DNA from: Microbacterium sp. MYb54
GTDB lineage: Bacteria; Actinomycetota; Actinomycetes; Actinomycetales; Microbacteriaceae
Assembly (NCBI RefSeq): GCF_002979515.1
Contig: NZ_PCPA01000026.1
Location: 1 to 43,595 of the forward strand
DNA: 43,595 nucleotides
Direction of reading: 5' to 3'
The notes under the pieces are model-generated. The model did not search any database. It worked only from the letters and a program-made list of their open reading frames with translations, and was not told the origin of the DNA. How positions within the stretch are numbered: the stretch's first letter is position 1; each line of letters begins with the position of its first letter. This document shows positions 23,425 through 31,804 of the stretch, piece after piece. The position numbers and the translations under genes are program-made.

Positions 23425-24300
23425 GTGCTGAGGATCCTGCGTGCGTACCTCGAACTCACCAAGCCCCGGATCCTCGAACTGCTGCTCGTCACCACGATCC
23501 CGGTCATGGCGTTCGCGGCCGACGGACTGCCCGACCTCGGCCTGATGGCCGCAGTGCTCCTCGGGGGCGCGCTGAGTGCAGGCTCGGCAGGGGCCTTCAA
23601 CATGTACATCGAGCGGGAGAGCGATGCGCTGATGGAGCGCACGGCGCAGCGCCCGCTGGTCACCGGGGTCATCTCGCCGCGGGCGGGCCTGACTTTCGCG
23701 TGGGTGCTCGCCGCCGCATCCGTCATCTGGATGCTCGCGACGGTCGGGCCGCTCCCCACGGCGCTCTCGGCGGCGGGTCTGGTCCTGTACGTCGTCTTCT
23801 ACACGCTGCTCCTGAAGCGTCGCACCGAGCAGAACATCGTCTGGGGTGGCATCGCCGGGTGCTTTCCCGTCCTCGTCGGCTGGAGTGCGGTGCGCGGCAG
23901 TGTCGAGTGGCCGGCGATCGTGCTGTTCCTGGTGGTCTTCTTCTGGACGCCCGCCCACTACTGGCCGCTCTCGATCCGCTACCGCGACGACTATCGTCGA
24001 GCAGGAGTGCCGATGCTCGGTGCGACGCGTGATGCCGGCTACGTCGCCGTGCGGGTGATCGGGTTCGCCTGGGCGACGGTCGTCTGCTCCCTCGTGCTCC
24101 CGTTCGTCGCGGAGGTGAGCTGGCTGTACTCGGCGGCGGCGCTGACAGCCGGCGCGGGTTTCCTCTTCTCGGCGCACCGCATGCGCGTGCGCGATCGACG
24201 AGGTGGCGAGCTGCGGCCGATGCTGGTCTTCCGAGCGTCGATCATCTACCTCGCGGTGCTGTTCATCGCGGTCGGGGTCGATCCGCTCCTCGCTCGATGA
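23425..24300 (+). CDS. ctaB: Protoheme IX farnesyltransferase (heme O synthase)
   Basis: 291 residues, UbiA family, about nine membrane helices. It starts LELTKPRILELLLVTTIP as CtaB/CyoE do. The first prenyl-diphosphate motif, usually N-x3-D-x3-D, is NMYIERESD, with Glu for the first Asp; the second is DDYRRAGVPML. WTPAHYWPLS replaces the usual PPHFWALS. It makes heme O for the cytochrome oxidase in the membrane. It starts with GTG and is probably co-transcribed with yggS, away from other oxidase genes, so it may be a paralogue. Confidence 0.88.
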   Translation: MLRILRAYLELTKPRILELLLVTTIPVMAFAADGLPDLGLMAAVLLGGALSAGSAGAFNMYIERESDALMERTAQRPLVTGVISPRAGLTFAWVLAAASVIWMLATVGPLPTALSAAGLVLYVVFYTLLLKRRTEQNIVWGGIAGCFPVLVGWSAVRGSVEWPAIVLFLVVFFWTPAHYWPLSIRYRDDYRRAGVPMLGATRDAGYVAVRVIGFAWATVVCSLVLPFVAEVSWLYSAAALTAGAGFLFSAHRMRVRDRRGGELRPMLVFRASIIYLAVLFIAVGVDPLLAR

Positions 24301-24312
24301 TGTGCTGCGAGC

Positions 24313-25044
24313 TCAGACCGCCACTGCGGGCGGTCGGCGGTTCGAGTCCTGACCCGCGTTGCGTTTGCGCTCGACGAGATAGGCATCGAGCCACTGGCGG
24401 GCCGCGGTGACGTGCAGGAGTGCCGTCGCCTCGGCGAGATGGGCGTCACCGGCTTCGATCGCCTCGAGGATCTGTCGGTGGAAGTCGACGGTGAGATGCA
24501 CGGCGTCGTCGCTGACGATGCCGCCCCAGATGCGCATCCGCACTGTCAGGCTCGAGAGCCCTTCGAGGATGCTGTTCAGGGACTCGTTGTCGGCTGCGCG
24601 CACGATCGCCGCGTGGAACTCCAGGTCGGTCCGTACGAGGTCTTCGATCTCGGTCTGTTCGCTGTTGCGCTCATAGGCCGCGCGGATGTCGGCCAGCTTC
24701 GCCGGCGTCATCCGCTGCACGGCGAGCCGGACGGCCGCGGGTTCGAGGAGCTCGCGCACCTCGAGGACCTGCCTCACCGTGTCGTCGCGCATCATCTCGA
24801 CCGCGAAGGAGATGCCTTCCAGCAACTGCGCGGGTTCGAGGCTGGTGACGTAGGTTCCTGACCCGTGGCGAACAGTGAGGACTCGCATCTGCTCCAGTAC
24901 ACGGATCGCTTCACGCAGCGAATTGCGTGAGATGCCGAGAGTCTCCGCGAGCTGACCCTCCTGGGGGAGGCGATCACCGGGGTGAAGATGTCCGTCGATG
25001 ATGAGGTTGCGGATCTTGTCGACCGCTTCGTCGATCACGGCCAT
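24313..25044 (-). CDS. GntR family regulator, FadR/FCD subfamily
   Basis: 243 residues from ATG 25044, seven bases after GGAG. Winged helix: GDRLPQEGQLAETLGISRNSLREAIRVL (about 25-52, shown in part as the GntR signature LGISRNSLREA). The C-terminal FCD domain carries DLEFHAAIVRA and a late HR..LEAIEAGD, with metal-binding His and Asp residues for a small acid ligand. It is divergent from the sugar ABC operon and is its likely repressor, sensing a sugar acid or intermediate. Confidence 0.93.
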   Translation of the reverse strand: MAVIDEAVDKIRNLIIDGHLHPGDRLPQEGQLAETLGISRNSLREAIRVLEQMRVLTVRHGSGTYVTSLEPAQLLEGISFAVEMMRDDTVRQVLEVRELLEPAAVRLAVQRMTPAKLADIRAAYERNSEQTEIEDLVRTDLEFHAAIVRAADNESLNSILEGLSSLTVRMRIWGGIVSDDAVHLTVDFHRQILEAIEAGDAHLAEATALLHVTAARQWLDAYLVERKRNAGQDSNRRPPAVAV

Positions 25045-25089
25045 TCTTGGCTCCTTCAACGTCGTGTGGCGAGCATGGTGCTCGCAGCA

Positions 25090-25173
25090 ACTATAGCTGC
25101 CGGAGAGAGAGAATCCGAAAATACATTGGATGACTTTTCGGAGTTGACCCCGTAACCATGGCCTGTTTATGAT
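25090..25173. promoter_or_regulatory. gntR/ABC operon divergent control region
   Basis: Plus-strand promoter TTGACC (25144-25149), 18 bases, TATGAT (25168-25173). Minus-strand -10 TATAGT (25095-25090) for gntR. Between them an inverted repeat TCCGAAAA (25114-25121) and TTTTCGGA (25135-25142), spacer 13; its left arm overlaps the gntR -35 position and its right arm abuts the operon -35. This is a good repressor site. The operon leader is about 87 bases and has no clear strong hairpin. Confidence 0.75.
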
Positions 25174-25266
25174 CAGAAACGCAAAGATGTCGGAGAACCT
25201 CACCCGACTTGTCCGATCACTACCCCCTTCACACCATCATCTTGTGATCTGAAGAAGAGAGCCTCA

Positions 25267-26559
25267 ATGAAGAGCAGAAACCTGGCGATGCTCGGCATCG
25301 CCGCCGTCGGTGCGATCATCCTCGCCGGGTGTTCCGGCGCCGCCCCCGAAGGACCCGCGCAAGACGCCGATGCATCCATCACGATCTGGGTCGATGACAC
25401 TCGCACCCAGCCGGCTGAGGACTACGCAGCCGCGCACCCTGACCTGAACGCGAAGATCGAGTCCGTCGACAACACGCAGGGCGCGATCTCCTCGCGGATC
25501 GCTCTCGCGACGAAGGCCGGCGACGACCTTCCGGATGTGGTCTTCCTCTCCACCCCGGATGAGATCGCCTCGCTGCTCGCCAATCCCGTGAACTTCCCCC
25601 TCGGGCTGAACGGCAACGTCGACGACGGCGTCATCGACGGCTTCGCGGCGGAAGCGGTCGGCGCGTGCACATTCGGCGGCGATGTCTACTGCCTGCCGAA
25701 CGACATCGGGCAGAGTGTCGTCTACTACAACAAGCCGCTGTTCGAGCAGTTCGGCTACACGGTTCCGGAGACGTTCGACGAGTGGCTCGCACTCGGTGAG
25801 AAGGTCGCCGCCGAACACCCCGGCTACTCGCTCGGCTCGGTGAACTCCCGCTACGGACTCGGCGCCTACTACGGCTCGAGCCAGTGTGCGCTGACCGATT
25901 CGGATGACCCGACGACGGTGACGCTGGATCCCACCTCCGAGGAGTGCACCCGAGTGAACGCGGTCATCGGGCCGCTGCTGGCCAACGGTGTGCTCTCACC
26001 GCTCGACCCGTTCGACCCGGCGTTCGTGCCGCTGGTGACCGAAGGCAAACTGCTCGCGACGATCTCCCCGTCGTGGATGGGCGAGTACGGCATCAAGCCG
26101 AACTCTCCCACCGAAGGCCAGTGGGCCGTCGCGCCGACCCCGAAGTGGGAAGGATCCGACGCCAACACTTCCGGCGCCGTCGGCGGTGGCATCTGGGTGG
26201 TCTCCGCGAAATCAGCGAACCAGAAGGCGGCTCTCGCGTTCGCGACCGCGATGAGCAGCGATCCCGAGATCCAGGCATCCGCACCCACGTACCCGGCCGA
26301 CAAGGCGAGCGCCGAGAAGTGGCTCGAGAAGACCGCGGCCGACACCTGGTACGCGGAGGACCCGAGCGCGGTGCTCCAGGATGCCGCCGGTCAGCTCAGC
26401 TCGACCCAGGGCTACGTCCGCTACTCGACGCAACTGCTCGACAGCTTCAACGCGACCGTCATCGCCGACGCCGGGAAGGACATCGACTCGGCGTGGACCG
26501 CATTCGGTGACCAGGCGCTCTCAGCCGCCAAGGCTGCCGGTTACACGGTGAACAAGTAA
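25267..26559 (+). CDS. Sugar ABC transporter substrate-binding lipoprotein
   Basis: 430 residues, family 1 extracellular solute-binding protein. Lipoprotein signal: MKSRN, hydrophobic core, lipobox LAGC (Cys about 22). ITIWVDDTRTQPAEDYAAAH begins the mature fold, and VFLSTPDEIASLL and YYNKPLFEQFGYTVPETFDEW are typical of the family. It delivers a mono- or oligosaccharide to the two permeases downstream. The start has an AGAAGAGAG site. First gene of a six-gene operon with tight spacing. Confidence 0.94.
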   Translation: MKSRNLAMLGIAAVGAIILAGCSGAAPEGPAQDADASITIWVDDTRTQPAEDYAAAHPDLNAKIESVDNTQGAISSRIALATKAGDDLPDVVFLSTPDEIASLLANPVNFPLGLNGNVDDGVIDGFAAEAVGACTFGGDVYCLPNDIGQSVVYYNKPLFEQFGYTVPETFDEWLALGEKVAAEHPGYSLGSVNSRYGLGAYYGSSQCALTDSDDPTTVTLDPTSEECTRVNAVIGPLLANGVLSPLDPFDPAFVPLVTEGKLLATISPSWMGEYGIKPNSPTEGQWAVAPTPKWEGSDANTSGAVGGGIWVVSAKSANQKAALAFATAMSSDPEIQASAPTYPADKASAEKWLEKTAADTWYAEDPSAVLQDAAGQLSSTQGYVRYSTQLLDSFNATVIADAGKDIDSAWTAFGDQALSAAKAAGYTVNK

Positions 26560-26563
26560 TCTC

Positions 26564-27469
26564 ATGCCTCATCAGAAGACGGTGGCGCGGCGTCCTCGGC
26601 GCCGCGCCACCGGCTGGAGTTTCGTCGCCCTGTATGCCGTTCTGCTCGTCGTGTTCGGCATCATCCCGGTGGTCTACGCCGTCGTCACCGCGTTCTTCGT
26701 GACGCCGGTCATCGGTCCGACCTACTTCAGCCTCATCGACAACTTCGTCGCCGTTCTCAGCGACTACCGGCTCCCGGTAGCCTCGCTGAACGTGGGGATG
26801 TATCTCCTCCTGTGGCTGCCGCTGCTCCTGATCGTCGTGTTCGTGATCGCGCTCGTGCTCGACGCGAAGCGCACCAGGTTCGGCGCACTCACCCGGTTCG
26901 TCACCTACGTGCCGGGGGCGATCACCGGTTCGGCGGCCGCGCTCCTCTGGCTGTTCATGTTCTCTCCGGCGGTGAGCCCGATCGGGCCGCTCCTGGCCCC
27001 GTTCGTCGGCGACAACGGCATCATCATCTCGGATGCCTCGCTGCCTGTGATCCTGGCTGTGATGGGCGTCGCGATCGGTGCCGGCGGATGGATCGTGATG
27101 CTCTACGGTGCTCTCACGGCACTGCCGGCAGAACTCATCGAGGCAGCCCGCATCGATGGTGCGAACATCTGGCAGCAGGTGTGGCACATCAAACTCCCGA
27201 TGCTGCGCAGCTACATCGCCTTCATCCTCATCGTCTCGCTCGCCGCCGGCTTCCAGGTCTTCGTCGAGCCGCAGGTGCTCGGGGCGGGTGCGCGCGGTCA
27301 GGTGAGCTCGACATGGTCGGTCAACCAGATCGTGTACTCCTACGCGGCCGGAGAATCCAACTACGGCCGGGCATCGGCGCTCTCCGTGATCCTGCTGATC
27401 ATCACGGTGACGGCTGCGGTCATCATCATCCGCAAGACCAAGTTCTACTCGATCGACGGACGCTCATGA
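26564..27469 (+). CDS. Sugar ABC transporter permease (MalF type)
   Basis: 301 residues, six or seven membrane helices. The EAA loop that contacts the ATPase is ELIEAARIDGANIWQQVWHIKLP (from about 185, shown in part). The N-terminus KTVARRPRRRAT is basic and cytoplasmic. It starts four bases after the binding-protein gene and its stop overlaps the next start (ATGA). No ATP-binding gene is in the operon, so a shared MsmK/UgpC-type ATPase elsewhere is expected. Confidence 0.93.
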   Translation: MPHQKTVARRPRRRATGWSFVALYAVLLVVFGIIPVVYAVVTAFFVTPVIGPTYFSLIDNFVAVLSDYRLPVASLNVGMYLLLWLPLLLIVVFVIALVLDAKRTRFGALTRFVTYVPGAITGSAAALLWLFMFSPAVSPIGPLLAPFVGDNGIIISDASLPVILAVMGVAIGAGGWIVMLYGALTALPAELIEAARIDGANIWQQVWHIKLPMLRSYIAFILIVSLAAGFQVFVEPQVLGAGARGQVSSTWSVNQIVYSYAAGESNYGRASALSVILLIITVTAAVIIIRKTKFYSIDGRS

Positions 27470-28335
27470 TCGCCAGACTCAGCGGCCGCCTCGGCCGCAA
27501 CATCCTCCTCATCGCGACGTTGCTGTTCTTCGGCATCCCGGTGCTGTGGCTCTTCCTCGCGACGACGAAGACGAGTGCGCAGCTCAAGAACGACGCGCCG
27601 CTGTCGTTCGGAAGCTTCGAGCAGATCGGGGCCGCATGGACCCACTTGTTCGACTACAGCGACGGCATCATCGGCACCTGGACGTTGAACTCGATCGGCT
27701 ACACCGTGGGCAGCGTGGTCATCGCGCTTCTCGCGTGCATCCCCGCCGGGTACGGCCTCGCCAAGTTCCGGTTCCGCGGGCGCGGTGCCGTGCTCTTCCT
27801 CACGCTGGTGACCATGGTCGTTCCGTCGGCGGCTCTCATCCTGCCGCTGTATCTGCAGATGTCGGCCGTCGGGCTCACGAACACCCCGTGGTCAGTGATC
27901 CTGCCGTTGGCGTTCTACCCGTTCGGGGTATACCTGATCTACCTCTTCGCGGCGACGACCATCCCGGACTCGGTCATCGAGGCCGCGCGGCTCGACGGCG
28001 TCTCGGAGTGGGGAATCCTGATGCGGATCTTCGTCCCGCTCGCTGTCCCCGCGATCGTCATGGTCGCGTTCTTCGCCTTCGTCAACTCGTGGAACGCGTT
28101 CTTTCTGCCCTACATCATGCTGACGGACGCCGACCTCGCCAACCTGCAGACCGGTCTGCAGCTGCTGATGCGCAACACCAACGCGCTCGGGGGCGCCAAC
28201 TTCACGGGCAACCCGATCCGCGAACCGGAGATCGCCCTCGCGGCGATCATCTCGGTGTCGCCCATCCTCCTCATCTTCCTCTTCGCTCAGCGCTATCTCG
28301 TCGCCGGTCAGACCGCCGGTGCTGAGAAGGGCTGA
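27466..28335 (+). CDS. Sugar ABC transporter permease (MalG type)
   Basis: 289 residues, six membrane helices. EAA loop: VIEAARLDGVSEWGILMRIF, followed by VPLAVPAIVMVAFF. The ATG overlaps the stop of the MalF-type gene by four bases, so this start is preferred over longer reading frames. It completes the membrane channel of the importer. Confidence 0.93.
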   Translation: MIARLSGRLGRNILLIATLLFFGIPVLWLFLATTKTSAQLKNDAPLSFGSFEQIGAAWTHLFDYSDGIIGTWTLNSIGYTVGSVVIALLACIPAGYGLAKFRFRGRGAVLFLTLVTMVVPSAALILPLYLQMSAVGLTNTPWSVILPLAFYPFGVYLIYLFAATTIPDSVIEAARLDGVSEWGILMRIFVPLAVPAIVMVAFFAFVNSWNAFFLPYIMLTDADLANLQTGLQLLMRNTNALGGANFTGNPIREPEIALAAIISVSPILLIFLFAQRYLVAGQTAGAEKG

Positions 28336-28366
28336 GGGATCGTATGACTCGAAAGGCCACTGAAAC

Positions 28367-29545
28367 GTGAAGATCGTCAAGACGACAACCCTGGTCGGCA
28401 CCAGGATCCATCAGCGTGAGGACCAATGGGTGACCGACCGTTACCGCAGCGTCAAGGCCGACATCGCCGTCGTGGTGATCGAGGCTGACGACGGCACGAC
28501 CGGCATCGGCGAGGCCTGTGCCTACGGTAACCCGTTGCAGATCGCCGACTGGGTCCAGTGGTACGCGCCGTCGCTGATCGGCCGCGAGGTCGACGACCTC
28601 GGCATCGTCCCCGCCCCGACCGGGAGTGCGCTCGTGCACGCAGTGGGATCGGCGCACGACTTCGCCGTCGCCGGCATCGACTGCGCGCTGTGGGATCTCC
28701 GCGCCAAACAGGCGGGACTCCCTGTTCGCCGGCTCCTCGACGAGCGGGCATCGGCCGAGGTCGATGTGTACGCCTCCGGGGGAGTCCGCTATGACTGGCG
28801 TGCGGATCCGCGCACGCTGATCGAAGACGTCGTCGGTTATGCCGCTGACGGATACTCGGCCGTGAAGATCCGGCTCGGCACGTACTGGGGATGGGATGGA
28901 GTGACCCCCGAGCGCTTCCTCCGGCTCTTCGACGAGGTGCGACGCGAAGCCGGTCCTGGCCTCGGTCTCGCCGTGGACGGCAACAGCCGCCTGACCCGTG
29001 CGGACGCGCTGACCGTGGCCCGAGGGCTCGAGGAGCGTGGTGCGCTCTGGTTCGAGGAGCCGATCGCGAAGGACGACCTGGAGGGGTACGTCGAGCTGAA
29101 CCGCAGCGTTGGCCTGCGAATCAGCGGGGGCGAGTCGTTCACGACGCTGGAGCAGTTCCGCCCGTGGATCGAGCGCGGCGCCTTCGACATCGTGCAGCCC
29201 GACGCGGGCGTGTGCGGCATCACCGAGCTCATGAAGATCGGCCGTGTCGCCGAGCGTTCGGGGATGGAGCTGATCCCGCACTCCTGGCACAACGGCTTGA
29301 TGGGGATGGCGAACGCCCATGCTGTCGCCGCGCTGCCCAATGCCTCGATGCTCGAGGAGTGCATGGTGCAGGGCCCGCTGAAATGGGACTCGATCGTCGG
29401 CGGGACGCCGGTGAAAGAAGGTCGCATCGACCTCGGCGATGCGCCGGGCTTCGGCGTCGAGATCATCGACGACCTGGAGAGCCGGTTCCCGTACGTCGAG
29501 GGACACTACGCGGTGGAGGTGTACCGACGTGACCACGCAGCCTGA
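28367..29545 (+). CDS. Enolase superfamily sugar acid dehydratase (mandelate racemase/muconate lactonizing group)
   Basis: 392 residues. Capping domain about 1-120, then the barrel. The base on strand 2 is K-x-R in YSAVKIRLG; metal ligands are Asp in LAVDGNSRL, Glu in LWFEEPIAK and Glu in ISGGESF; the acid/base His is in LIPHSWHNGLM. These are the residues of acid sugar dehydratases of the MR subgroup, such as fuconate, rhamnonate or galactonate dehydratase; the exact sugar cannot be fixed. It starts with GTG and overlaps the next gene by 17 bases. Confidence 0.88.
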   Translation: MKIVKTTTLVGTRIHQREDQWVTDRYRSVKADIAVVVIEADDGTTGIGEACAYGNPLQIADWVQWYAPSLIGREVDDLGIVPAPTGSALVHAVGSAHDFAVAGIDCALWDLRAKQAGLPVRRLLDERASAEVDVYASGGVRYDWRADPRTLIEDVVGYAADGYSAVKIRLGTYWGWDGVTPERFLRLFDEVRREAGPGLGLAVDGNSRLTRADALTVARGLEERGALWFEEPIAKDDLEGYVELNRSVGLRISGGESFTTLEQFRPWIERGAFDIVQPDAGVCGITELMKIGRVAERSGMELIPHSWHNGLMGMANAHAVAALPNASMLEECMVQGPLKWDSIVGGTPVKEGRIDLGDAPGFGVEIIDDLESRFPYVEGHYAVEVYRRDHAA

Positions 29546-30380
29546 AGGCGCGATCGCCCCGGTTGCCGTCGGACCGGACGGTATCCCCGAGTACCGCATC
29601 GAAGGTGCCTGGTCGCTTCCGGTCAAGGGCCCGGCGATCCCCCCGATCGATCCTGAGCTGCTGGCGGCGTTCGACGAGGTGTCCTCCGCCACTGCATCGG
29701 CGAAGCTGCATCAGATGGGCATCACGCGGACGTTCATCGAAGGTCCGCGGCCGCTGAAGGCGGGCCGGCACATCGTGGGTCGCGCCGTCACGCTGCAGTT
29801 CATGCCGATGCGCGAGGACATCTACTCGGATGCCGGTGTGACGCAGGAGTACGTCGAGCGGGCGACCGCCCTGTGGGCCGTGCTCGACTTCATCGAACCG
29901 GGTGACGTGCTCGTGGCGCAGGCTTACGGCTCACTGCGCTCCGGCGTGGTGGGGGAGATGCTCGCCCACCACCTGCACAACCGTGGCGGGGTGGGACTCG
30001 TCGTCGACGGCGGAGTCCGCGACTCGGGGCGCCTGGCGGGCATCGACCTCCCCATCTGGGCCAACGGCGCCACCCCGCATTATGCGTCGCAGGGAACGCT
30101 GCTCCCGTGGGGGTACCACGTGCCGGTCGCGGTCGGGGGAGCGCTCGTGCTCCCCGGTGACTTGATCGTGGCCGATGACGACGGCGCCGTCGTGGTGCCG
30201 ATCGCCAAGGCGTGGGAACTGGTCGAGTCCAGCCGCCACCACGAGGCCTGGGAGGACTTCTCCCGCGCCAAGCTCGCGCAGGGCGGAGCGCTACGGCGCT
30301 ACTACCCGCTCGACGATGTCGGGCTCAGCGAGTACGAGGCGTGGGAGAGCGCCGGACGACCGGCGATCGGAGAAGCATGA
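29529..30380 (+). CDS. RraA-type class II aldolase (HMG/CHA aldolase-like)
   Basis: 283 residues from GTG 29529. RraA-fold core: ATALWAVLDFIEPGDVLVAQAYGS, then GEMLAHHLHNRGGVG and the signature VVDGGVRDSGRLAG, whose Arg and Asp bind pyruvate and the metal. With those residues kept, a pyruvate-releasing aldolase fits better than the RNase E regulator name. It is about 60 residues longer than RraA, as in fungal and sugar-acid homologues. It would split the 2-keto-3-deoxy acid made by the preceding dehydratase. Its stop overlaps the next ATG (ATGA). Confidence 0.85.
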   Translation: MTTQPEGAIAPVAVGPDGIPEYRIEGAWSLPVKGPAIPPIDPELLAAFDEVSSATASAKLHQMGITRTFIEGPRPLKAGRHIVGRAVTLQFMPMREDIYSDAGVTQEYVERATALWAVLDFIEPGDVLVAQAYGSLRSGVVGEMLAHHLHNRGGVGLVVDGGVRDSGRLAGIDLPIWANGATPHYASQGTLLPWGYHVPVAVGGALVLPGDLIVADDDGAVVVPIAKAWELVESSRHHEAWEDFSRAKLAQGGALRRYYPLDDVGLSEYEAWESAGRPAIGEA

Positions 30381-31366
30381 GTGTTTCGCATCCGGACTTC
30401 GTCCTGCCCACGACGACGATCGGGGCAGGCGTTCCGCTCACCAGGATCGGCCTCGGGGCGGCGCAGTTCGGGAACATGCACAGGGTCACCAGCGACCTCG
30501 AATCCGAAGCCGCCGTCATCGCTGCGTGGGATGCCGGCATCCGGTACTTCGACACGGCCCCGCACTACGGGCTGGGGCTCTCGGAGCGTCGCCTGGGGCG
30601 CGCGCTCCAGGCGTACCCGCGCGCGGACTTCGTCGTCTCCACGAAGGTCGGTCGACTCCTCGTACCGAGCCCCGAGACGGCTGGGGAGCAGGACCCAGAG
30701 GGCTTCGTCGTGCCCGCCACCGTGCGGCGTCGCTGGGACTTCAGCCGGGACGGCATCCTCCGGTCGGTGGAGTCCAGCCTCGAACGACTGGGACTCGACC
30801 ACCTGGACATCGTCTATCTGCATGATCCGGACGAGCATTGGGACGCGGCTTCGACCACGGGTATCGACGCCTTGATCGAGCTGCGCGACCAGGGCGTCGT
30901 CCGCGCGGTCGGGGCCGGGATGAACCAGTCCCGCATGCTTGCCGAGTTCATCCGCCGTTCCGATGTCGACGTCGTGATGGTCGCAGGGAGGTACACGCTG
31001 CTGGACCGCGGGGCCGAGGAGGAGCTGCTGCCGGTCGCCGAGGAGCGTGGTGTGGGGGTGGTCGCCGCCGGCGTCTACAACTCCGGTCTGCTGAGCGCCG
31101 AGGTCGTCGCCGACGATGCTCTGTTCGACTACGCCCCGGCGCCGCGCGCGCTGATCGATCGCGCTCGCGCTCTCGCCGCGCTCGCCGCGCATCACGGGAT
31201 CACGCTCCCGGAGGCCGCCGTGCAGTTCCCGCTCAAGCATCCGGCAGTCGTCTCGGTCGTGCTGGGAACGCGCACGTCGGCACACGTTCGCAGCAGCGTC
31301 TCCCGTGCGGCGAAGGCGATCCCCGAGCCCTTCTGGAAAGAGCTCGCGGGTCTCGGTCAGGGCTGA
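30377..31366 (+). CDS. Aldo/keto reductase, D-threo-aldose 1-dehydrogenase-like
   Basis: 329 residues. AKR motifs: YFDTAPHYGLGLSERRLG (catalytic Asp and Tyr, about 55-72), Lys in VVSTKVGRLL, and His in VYLHDPDEHW. The sequence pattern is that of the L-fucose (D-threo-aldose) dehydrogenase group, which oxidises the free sugar to its lactone with NAD(P)+. The ATG overlaps the previous stop by four bases. Its last ten bases overlap the convergent mutarotase gene. It would be the first step of the operon's pathway. Confidence 0.88.
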   Translation: MSVSHPDFVLPTTTIGAGVPLTRIGLGAAQFGNMHRVTSDLESEAAVIAAWDAGIRYFDTAPHYGLGLSERRLGRALQAYPRADFVVSTKVGRLLVPSPETAGEQDPEGFVVPATVRRRWDFSRDGILRSVESSLERLGLDHLDIVYLHDPDEHWDAASTTGIDALIELRDQGVVRAVGAGMNQSRMLAEFIRRSDVDVVMVAGRYTLLDRGAEEELLPVAEERGVGVVAAGVYNSGLLSAEVVADDALFDYAPAPRALIDRARALAALAAHHGITLPEAAVQFPLKHPAVVSVVLGTRTSAHVRSSVSRAAKAIPEPFWKELAGLGQG

Positions 31367-31695
31367 ACGCCGCCGTGCTGGCCGGCATCATCGAGCGCCC
31401 AGACGAGCTCGAGCACCCTGTCGTCGTCCGGACCGGATTCCAGCAGATCGGCGATGACGGCATCCCAGGCGGGGTCCACCGGCCCCAGTGCGCCGATCTC
31501 GTCGAGGAAGGCCGCGTACCCGGCGGTCGTGTCGATGCTGTGGAAGAGCGTGGAGCCGTCGAGCCAGATGTGCCATCGCACGACGCCGGAGCGGTGGATC
31601 GCCGACGCGACCGCCTCAGGGACCCGTGCATGGATGCGGGCGTAGTCGGCCTCGTGTCCGGGTCGGATGCGGGTGCGGCGCCCGACGGTGATCAT
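31357..31695 (-). CDS. L-rhamnose/L-fucose mutarotase family protein
   Basis: 112 residues, the size of YiiL/RhaU-type mutarotases. Typical features: RIRPGHEADYARIHARV with the His, then RWHIWLDGSTLFHSID with Trp and His residues that line the sugar site. It would interconvert alpha and beta anomers of a 6-deoxy sugar. It is convergent with the aldo/keto reductase gene and so not in its operon, but the shared sugar logic supports a deoxysugar pathway. Ribosome site weak. Confidence 0.85.
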   Translation of the reverse strand: MITVGRRTRIRPGHEADYARIHARVPEAVASAIHRSGVVRWHIWLDGSTLFHSIDTTAGYAAFLDEIGALGPVDPAWDAVIADLLESGPDDDRVLELVWALDDAGQHGGVQP

Positions 31696-31804
31696 CGCAG
31701 CAGGTCGGGTCGTGGGGGCATCAGCACATCGCCACCCTATCGGCGGGCCGGGGTCGTATCGGCGGACCAGGCGTCACCGTTCTCACGCCGTTAGGCTGAC
31801 GTCG

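Noticed and set aside
24317..24334. ACCGCC/GGCGGT hairpin near the gntR and ctaB ends as a terminator
   Set aside because: It lies within the last codons of gntR, the arms are only six bases and GC-rich coding DNA often gives such repeats.
29439..29528. Longer start for the RraA-type gene
   Set aside because: It would overlap the dehydratase gene by over 100 bases; GTG 29529 gives a normal short overlap.
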